A DNA stretch of 64,000 nt, from contig CM023534.1 of NCBI GenBank assembly GCA_013350335.1, positions 25,315,302 through 25,379,301 of the forward strand, read 5' to 3'. Of this stretch, positions 57,094 through 64,000 are shown piece after piece (positions within the stretch are counted from its first letter, which is position 1; each line of letters opens with the position of its first letter). The translations under genes and the position numbers were made by a program. Origin of the DNA: Chimonanthus salicifolius (lineage: Eukaryota; Streptophyta; Magnoliopsida; Laurales; Calycanthaceae). The notes beneath the pieces were generated by a model. The model searched no databases, had not been told where the DNA came from, and worked only from the letters and a program-made list of their open reading frames with translations.

Positions 57094-60000
57094 TATAATA
57101 CCCTGATCCAAATTAGGCATAGTTTAGCGTAATAAGTCTCACGTTAGACCAGTTAATCTCAAAGATTACGGTTAGGGCTTAGTGAGAAGCCCAGGTGTGG
57201 CCCAATCTGAGCTCGAAAGCTCAGTGATCCAGCTTGTCCAGCTAGAGGGGCAAAATGGTAATTTACCGCTTATTGTAATTATTTTATAAATTATTATATG
57301 AATATTATTGGATAATATTATTCTCCTTAGTCAAGGATTTCTATTTCTGATTTTAAAATAATTTTATTTTTAGAAAATAGTATTTAAAACCGTCCGTCAA
57401 AACCCCGAAAGGGAGAAATAAATATTTTTAAATGATTTTTGAAATGAAATAAATTTTGAAACAAGTATAGTATGTTAGACCATTTTAAGTATGGTCTATT
57501 TATTCTTTCAAACCCCAAAAATGAGGACTTTAAATTGTTTTATTTTACACAAGTTAAATTAAGCAAATAGTATTAAATTGTGCTTTTTATTTAAATCAAT
57601 TGTTTTTGGTAAGTTTTAAATCCCCAAATTTTATGGTGATTAGAGTTTTTAAAATCCAACTTATCTATCAGGGTTGGATTAAGATTTTCAAGCCTTAAAA
57701 GTATGGTTTTTAGTTAAAAATCGAATTTTCATTAAAAGAGGGGCCTTTTTGCAAAATCAAACTGTTGGAGGACTTATCTGCAACCAACGGCAACTTCTGC
57801 CGGTTACTGTTTCGAACGTAAGCAGCAGCTGCATGCAGCTGCTCCGATTGATCAATGGTTCTATTTATTGGCCCTCCATCAGCATATCAAACTCCCACTC
57901 AAATTTTCCTATCTCTCTATCTCCTTCCCTCTCAGCTGCTCTGAGTTTTCCCTAGCCGATCTCTCCCTTAGCCTCTGTTTCTTTCCCAGTTTTGTCAACT
58001 GTAAGCTTAAGAGAAAAGATTTTCAAAAGTCAGATTTTCAACCGAAGAACTCGAGTGAAGGTAACCACTGTGTTCCTTTTCAAATTCTAGTCGGTTTAGA
58101 ATTAAGAAAAACCAGTTTTGGCCATGTTTTAAGTGTGAAAAACCATTTTAAAGTTTAAGAAAAATCTTGGGTTTTCTTGTACCAGTGAAGTTTTGGTTTT
58201 TAAATCCGTTGGCTTAATGAATTTCAAAGTTTAAAATCACTCCCTATGGAAAGAGGACTCACTATGGAGTCCATCTGACCGGCTAGATGTGAAAATCAAA
58301 TCCGGAAAACTCACTATTTTCGGATTCGTATTTCATACAGTGACTGCCAGTCATTGTCTGCTGTTGCAGACAATGGAGGAAGACGGCTCTCGGACGGTCC
58401 GAGAGTAGATCTTCGGACGGTCCGAGAGGAACCTTCGGACGTTCCGAGCTTCACTCGAAGCCCAAAGAGTCTGAGGCAAGTTTGACTCGCCCGGATGTTC
58501 CGAGCCTAGTTTGGAAGGACCGAACCCTACTAGGACGATCCGAACCTTACTAGGCATGTTCCGAGACATAGACCCACCGAGACTTGTTTTTCGGATTTTA
58601 TCGGTTTGGAAACACCTTCGGATGATCGGAGACCCGATCTTCGAACGATCCGAAGTCAGACCCAAGATCCGAAGTCAGTGACTAACTTAGGCAATGGCTC
58701 AGATGATCCGAAACCATAGTACTTGGTTCCGAGGCATGTTTCGAGGGACCCAGTTCTTGAATATGAAATCTTGTGTGATTAATGTTGCATGTGATGTTTA
58801 TACCCTTTGATAATTAAAAATGTATTAACCCTCTTCTCTTATTACTATAGTATATCTGCTATTGTATTCACTTCCACGCCGACTCTATTGGTTGGGCACT
58901 GAGTAACTTCACTTCTAGGCCGACGCTATATTTATCAGGCACAGAGTGACCTCGAGGCCTTACTCAACACGTCAGATCTGGTCCTATCTAGAAGACTACC
59001 GAGAAGTGACCTGAGTATCTAGACGTAACTTAATAATTCAATCTGGTCATGCCCAGAAGACAATATGAGTTTTGGACTGAGCACCGTATTAATACTCTAC
59101 TGCGGATTATTGTAACTTAAAATGGTTAGAAACCAAGTAGGAGATTCAATTCCATTTAGCTTGGATATTTTTGGGAAAACAAGTATGGTTTTTGAAATAC
59201 TACTTGTGTGTTTGCATTTGATACTATATATGTTGACCTGTTAATGATTGTGCACTTGTTTGCTTTTTTGAACAGAAACCGCGATACTACACATTTACGG
59301 TGAGGGAACTTAACTTTACAGTTGGTGTAAACATGTTATATGAGATGGATTTTGAGCAATGGGTGGCTTCAAGTTTGATGAACCAACTCATGTGCCTAGA
59401 CATGATGCACTGTTATAAGATGTGCTTATGGTAATAGCGAATACTATGATGTTAATCATATTGAAATGTGTAATACTGCTTTCACGTGCCCTTGACTATT
59501 GAACCAATATTGGCCATGTGTGTGAGATGGTTTACGTCTACTGGACCATGGGTGTCGACAGTTGCTGACTTGAGGAGTGTTAGTATCGGCTATGTGAGAG
59601 CCAGAGATGTACTTGAAAGGATGTATTTTGATCGTGTCGGGACTTAATACGATGGTTTCAGCCTAGTATGTAGGCGTTACGTTGGATGACAGCAGTATTG
59701 GAAGAGATGATGAATTATGGGAATGATGATGATATTATACTTGATGTTGAGAATTTGTATTAAGCATGAGATTTTATATTGCAACTGTTGATTATTTGCT
59801 AACCTGTTGTTTACTTAAAACTGCACTGTTATATTTCATTCACTAGACTAGTTAGCTCACCTCACTCACCTTTCAAGAGATGAACCCGAGGAGGAGAACC
59901 CTCTATTTGAAGCTTAGAATGGATAAGTTGCGGCGCTGCTTTGGGATTCACACTGATGGGAATACCATTGTCTTTGCTTTCTGGTTCTTGGAACCATTCA

Positions 60001-60313
60001 TTTTTATAAAGTACCGTGTGTGGTACTTAGTTTGCCTTAATGTAATGTACTAAGACTACCATGTATCCGTAGTTACTCTGATGATGTTTCAATGATAATT
60101 CGATATTTGGAATTATGTGTATTAATGTTTGTGTTTGTGTATCTTCGGAGAGACTTATGGTATATGTTTGAGTCCACATGTTGAGATCATATGTGACCTC
60201 TGGGCCCAACTATTGATCCGGCCTATTTAGAATTCTTTAGTGTTTGTCTTAGCCTTCAAAAAAAAAAAAAAATCAGTCTCGTTCGGGCTCACCTTTCGGG
60301 TCGGGGCATGACA
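57094..60313 (+). repeat. 5' LTR of the Tekay/Del-like element
   Basis: TATAATACCCTGA ... GGGGCATGACA, 3,220 bp, colinear with the solo LTR 806-3975 including the TTCCGA-motif block (58370-58760). The ends should read TG...CA; the second base has mutated from G to A at the left end. Confidence 0.88.
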
Positions 60314-60316
60314 GTT

Positions 60317-60328
60317 TGGTATCAGAGC
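60317..60328 (+). other. Primer binding site, initiator-Met tRNA
   Basis: TGGTATCAGAGC, a perfect complement of the plant initiator-Met tRNA 3' end, three bases after the LTR. Confidence 0.95.
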
Positions 60329-60352
60329 TTTGGCTCAAACTCTAGGACTGTG

Positions 60353-60940
60353 ATGGATTACAACCTAGTTAGACTTATTGGCTTAAAACTGCAATTGTTT
60401 TTTACTTCCTGTTTTTGTGATACAGACATATCAAACAGTGTAGAGTACACTGAGTTGTGGGACAGAGGGACCCCTAGCTGTCCGATAAACCTGGTTTCTT
60501 CAGATGATTCAAGTGTTCCAAACTTCGTCAATGAAGTTGTGCCTAATGAGGAAGTGGAAGTAGTATCGCCCGAGTACCATGTTGGGGTTGTTCCAGAAGA
60601 GGATGTGGGAGATGTCCCAAACCTAGAAGAGTCTGTAGGGGAGATAAGCTCACCCGAGTATAGTCCGGCTACTCCTACTTCAGATGAGTGGACGGACTAT
60701 ATGTGCGAATTGTGCAAATAGGAGGGGCACAACTGTACTTATTGCCCTTACCCTATTGATGTCATCTGCCCTATTTGCGGACTTCGTGGGCATGGGAGTG
60801 CAAGGACTAACTGTCCTTATGTTGGGGGACTAGAGATCATACCCTGTTTGACCTGCGGAGTATTCGGGCACAAGGCGGCGGCTTGCCCTGACAACTTCTT
60901 TTACTTTGGTGATGATGCAGGATCTTCTTCGGAAGATTAA
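60353..60940 (+). pseudogene. Extra ORF with three CCHC zinc knuckles between primer site and gag
   Basis: 195 codons from ATG 60353 to TAA 60940, broken only by TAG at 60719. The N-terminal ~40 residues are mixed and the middle is strongly acidic (many Glu/Asp and Pro). The C-terminal third has three C-x2-C-x4-H-type knuckles: C-E-L-C..H....C (spanning the TAG), CPICGLRGHGSARTNC (one residue longer than canonical) and CLTCGVFGHKAAAC (canonical). The tail is acidic (DDAGSSSED). Gag follows 290 bp later in its own ORF with its own knuckles, so this is not the gag nucleocapsid. A nucleic-acid-binding accessory protein is inferred; I do not recognise it. Confidence 0.65.
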
Positions 60941-61233
60941 ATTAGAGTGTGTCTGGGGATCGAGGAGATTTTGTTGTAAGGGTTAAGTATTGTTTTGTTG
61001 TTTTGAAGGGTTTTCAAGCCCTACTAACCCTTGTACTTGTAATGCATTTGAATGATTTCTAATGAATTTTTGCAACTTGTGTGATTTGCCTTAATAAGTT
61101 TCTTAAAATGATTAAGTGATATTTACAAGTGTAAATAACAGATATCAGGACCCAACGCTAACGGAAACAACTGCCGTGGGAGGAGACTGATCTTCCACCC
61201 CGTGATTTACCCATTGAGGCCATTTGCGCAGTG

Positions 61234-62096
61234 ATGGAAGTATTTCAACAAATAGCTGAAAATATGCGACGCCCTCCTATCCGAACGCAAGAGGAGAGAG
61301 CCACCTCGGCTCTAAAAGAGTTCAAGCAACTAAACTCGACAAGTTTCTCGGGGACAGAGGACCCTAGTACAGCGAGGAACTTGTTGACTCAGATTAGCCA
61401 GATCTTTAACACCCTAGCCATTGCCGATGACTTGAGAGTAACCTTAGCGGCGTACCAGTTGGAAGGAAACGCTTACGAGTGGTGGGAAGCGAAGAACTTT
61501 ATTCGTAACCACGAGCCAATGACGTGGGAAGAGTTCTCAGCAGCCTTTCTGGTCCGCTACTTTCCGAAGACCGTGCAGGAAGCAAGGAAGAGAGAGTTCG
61601 TCAACATCCAGCAAGGTTCCGATTCGGTGGCATAGTATGCCATGCGTTTGATCGACCTGATGCAGTTCGTGCCTTGGATAGAGGCAAACGAAGAGGAGAA
61701 GGTCCAACATTTTGAGAATAGACTCCGACCGTTTCTGCAGCGCCAAATGGCCGGCCTAATTTTCCACAGCTTGGAGGAGATTATTGATCGGGCTTTGAAG
61801 GTGAAAGCGGTGGATACCATCAACCGGAGCACCGACAACTTTCAAAAACCTTCTTTCAACAAGAAGGCCAAGCTCAACCAGAAGAGGTAGTTCTTCAAGA
61901 AGAGCCAGCCTAGCACAGGACTGTCGAGTCGGTCTGACTCCCGACAATTCGTGTGCTACACCTACAACCAGCTTGGGCATACTTTCAAGTTCTGCCCATC
62001 AAGAGGAGAGAAAGCGTGCTACCACTGCAAGAAAACCAGACACTTGTTCAAGGATTGCCCCTATCTAGGCAAAGCTTCACCTTCACAAGGTGCATG
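61234..62096 (+). pseudogene. Ty3/gypsy gag polyprotein, broken
   Basis: Capsid and nucleocapsid of the element. The start is ATG 61234, since an in-frame stop lies upstream near 61156. The Retrotrans_gag core is clear: LEGNAYEWWEAKNFI and MTWEEFSAAFLVRYFP (about 61455-61565). Stops occur at 61633 (TAG), 61888 (TAG) and 62094 (TGA), all in the same frame. Two zinc knuckles follow: CYTYNQLGHTFKFC, with Cys changed to Tyr, and CYHCKKTRHLFKDC (about 61950-62060), a Gly-less but otherwise normal CCHC. Confidence 0.88.
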
Positions 62097-62299
62097 AGCT
62101 TCTTTCTCTATGGTGCAACCATCTGTTGGTCGAGGTTCTCAGCAAACCTCCAGAGACTCGGTGGCACCAAGGAACGGAGCACCACGGAACAGTCAGGGGA
62201 GAGGACAAGGACGTCCTTAGGGGATAGTCTACGCGATTGGGACTCAGAAGGAAGAACCGATGGAGAATACGGTGATGGAAGGTACCCTTAATCTTTTCA

Positions 62300-64000
62300 G
62301 TCTTTTGGCTTGAGTGCTTTTTGATACCGGTGCTTTACATTCCTTTATTTCTAGAGCTTGTTGTGATAGATTGGGTTTCAAACGGGTAGAAGTAGCTAAC
62401 CCGCTAATGGTAGTATCAACCTTGGGTAAGAAGGCTTTGGTAAACTAGAGGTATAGATCTTGTGTTTTGAAGATTAGCGGTGTAAAGTTGTCCTATGATT
62501 TTTTGGTTCTAGAAATGACGGACTTTGACATCATCCTTCGCATGGATTGGTTGTCAGTTTTTTAAGTTTTGATCGACTGTTTTCAGAGGAGAATTTGTGG
62601 GGTCTCCTCAACCAATGAGAGGTTTATGGAGAAGTTGGTACCCTATGAGAGATGAGAGTCACCTTCTCTGGCCTTAGAGCGTATCCTGCTAGTGTGGTGG
62701 CAAGCATGGGTTGGGAAGATGTAGGTGGTGTAGGGTCTATTGCTCCTCGGGTGGTGTGTGAGTTTATGGATGTGTTTCCTGACCAGTTGGCTGGGCTACC
62801 TCCACGCCGAGAGATCGAGTTTGTTATAGACCTACAGCCAGGAACATCTCCAGTTTCCATGGCACCTTATCGGATGACGCCGGCTGAACAGAGAGAGCTA
62901 GCTACGCAGGTAGATGAGCTTCTTAGTTTTGGTTTTATTCGTCAAAGCAACTCGCCGTGGGGCACACCTGCTCTCTTTGTGATAAAGAAGGATGGATCGA
63001 TGAGGATGTGTATAGATTACCGGCGGCTTAACTAAATAACTATTAAGAATAAGTATCCGTTACCTAGAATAGACGACCTCTTTGATCTTTTGAGGGGATC
63101 GAGATGTTTTTCGAAAATCGATTTGAGGTCGGGTTATCATCAGTTGCGGATTCGAGAGGAAGACATTCCTAAGACTGCTTTCTGGACGCAGTATGGCTTA
63201 TACGAGTTTGTGATGATGCCTTTCGGTCTGACTAACGTGCCAGCCATGTTTACGGATTTGATGAATCGTGTTTTTCGACCTACCTGCGAGAGTTTGTGAT
63301 AGTCTTCATAGACGATATCTTGATCTTTTCGTCGTCAGAGGAAGAGCACGAGCATCATCTACGCATTGTTCTTCAGACTCTTCGAGATCATCAGCTGTTC
63401 GCTAAGCTGAGCAAGTGCGAGTTTTGGTTGACTCAAGTGCAGTTTCTAGGACATGTGGTGTCTTCAGGAGGGATCTCGGTAAATCCAGCAAAGGTAAAAA
63501 CAATGAAGACTTGGGAAAGTCCCAAGTGCGTATTTGAGATCAGGAGCTTTCTAGGATTAGCAGGATATTACCGAAAGTTTATCCCCCACTTCTCCCAGAT
63601 CGCGGTGCTGATGACCCGGCTGACGAGGAAGAACGTTAAGTTCGAGTGGAGCGAAGCTTGTGAAAGAGCATTCCAAGAGCTGAAGGAGAAGTTGACTACG
63701 TCTCCAGTTTTGATAATACCTGAACAAGGACGAGGTTACGATGTGTATTGCAACGCATCCAAGTTCGGTTTGGGTTGTGTGCTGATGCAAGAGGGGAATG
63801 TAGTAGTTTATGGTTCTAGGCAATTGAAGGGACATGAGCAGAACTACCTGACTCACGATCTGGAGTTGGCAGTCGTTGTATTGTCGTTAAAGTTGTGGAT
63901 ACATTACTTATATGGTGAGAAGTTCAATGTGTTTTCTTATCACCATAGTCTCAAGTATATCTTCACTCAGAAAGACCTGAATATGAGGCAGCGAAGATGG
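62300..64000 (+). pseudogene. Ty3/gypsy protease, reverse transcriptase and RNase H, broken and cut by the window
   Basis: Protease: VLFDTGALHSFIS (about 62315) and DIILRMDWLS (about 62528), with stops between. RT: a first ORF (62652-63035) with [20 protein letters not shown] and [15 protein letters not shown], stop TAA at 63033, then [15 protein letters not shown] and [13 protein letters not shown] (canonical form FGLTNAPA). After a frameshift near 63290 the catalytic box is FIDDILIFS and FLGHVVS follows. RNase H (about 63735 on) has [10 protein letters not shown], where the first catalytic Asp is Asn. The reading continues to the window edge. Confidence 0.9.

Larger units (their letters stand above)
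57094..64000 (+). mobile_element. Tekay/Del-like Ty3/gypsy retrotransposon, 5' part, continuing past the window
   Basis: A 3.2 kb 5' LTR, an initiator-Met primer site, an extra zinc-knuckle ORF, then gag, protease, RT and RNase H in the order of Ty3/gypsy. The RT motifs and long LTR fit the Tekay/Del group of chromoviruses, but integrase and any chromodomain lie outside the window. All ORFs carry stops or frameshifts, so the copy is dead. The five bases before the LTR are ACATC; the matching duplication would lie beyond the window. Confidence 0.88.

Overview
This window is nuclear DNA from a flowering plant with a repeat-rich genome. The evidence is plant-type LTR retrotransposons primed by initiator-Met tRNA, plant hAT, L1 and RTE-like elements, GT-AG introns of several kilobases, and one conserved plant gene of the EXS (ERD1/XPR1/SYG1) family. 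The species cannot be named from the sequence alone.

Layout. 1-4 kb: the tail of one long Ty3/gypsy LTR, then a 3.17 kb solo LTR of a related family with perfect 5-bp target duplications. 4-6.4 kb: a DNA transposon with inverted ends, into which a 695-bp TRIM retrotransposon inserted. The TRIM LTR carries a sequence arrangement resembling plant U6-type (Pol III) snRNA promoters. 7.6-8.6 kb: a small hAT-related element. 10.1-15.5 kb: two halves of a Ty1/copia element, the 3' half inverted relative to the 5' half. 16.3-23.5 kb: a 6.3 kb hAT element with a decayed DUF659/BED transposase gene, followed by an 0.8 kb relative. Their target duplications are mismatched in a way that suggests recombination between allelic copies.

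24.0-55.1 kb, minus strand: the only cellular gene recognised. Twelve coding exons (51646 down to 24029) assemble into an EXS-domain membrane protein of about 465 residues. All splice phases agree, but a one-base insertion in exon 10 creates a premature stop. A probable 5' UTR exon lies at 54.8-55.1 kb. The introns are filled with insertions: an L1 LINE fragment, three related non-autonomous gypsy-type elements (one with a nested solo LTR), an inverted repeat with arms of about 600 bp, and an RTE-like LINE tail.

55.2-57.1 kb: AT-rich upstream DNA. 57.1-64.0 kb: the 5' part of a Tekay/Del-like Ty3/gypsy element (3.2 kb LTR, primer site, an extra zinc-knuckle ORF, gag, protease, RT, RNase H), decayed and cut by the window end.

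Apart from the EXS gene, every protein-coding segment recognised belongs to a mobile element and carries stops, frameshifts or lost catalytic residues. No rRNA, tRNA or CRISPR array was seen. All calls come from reading the sequence; no database search was run.
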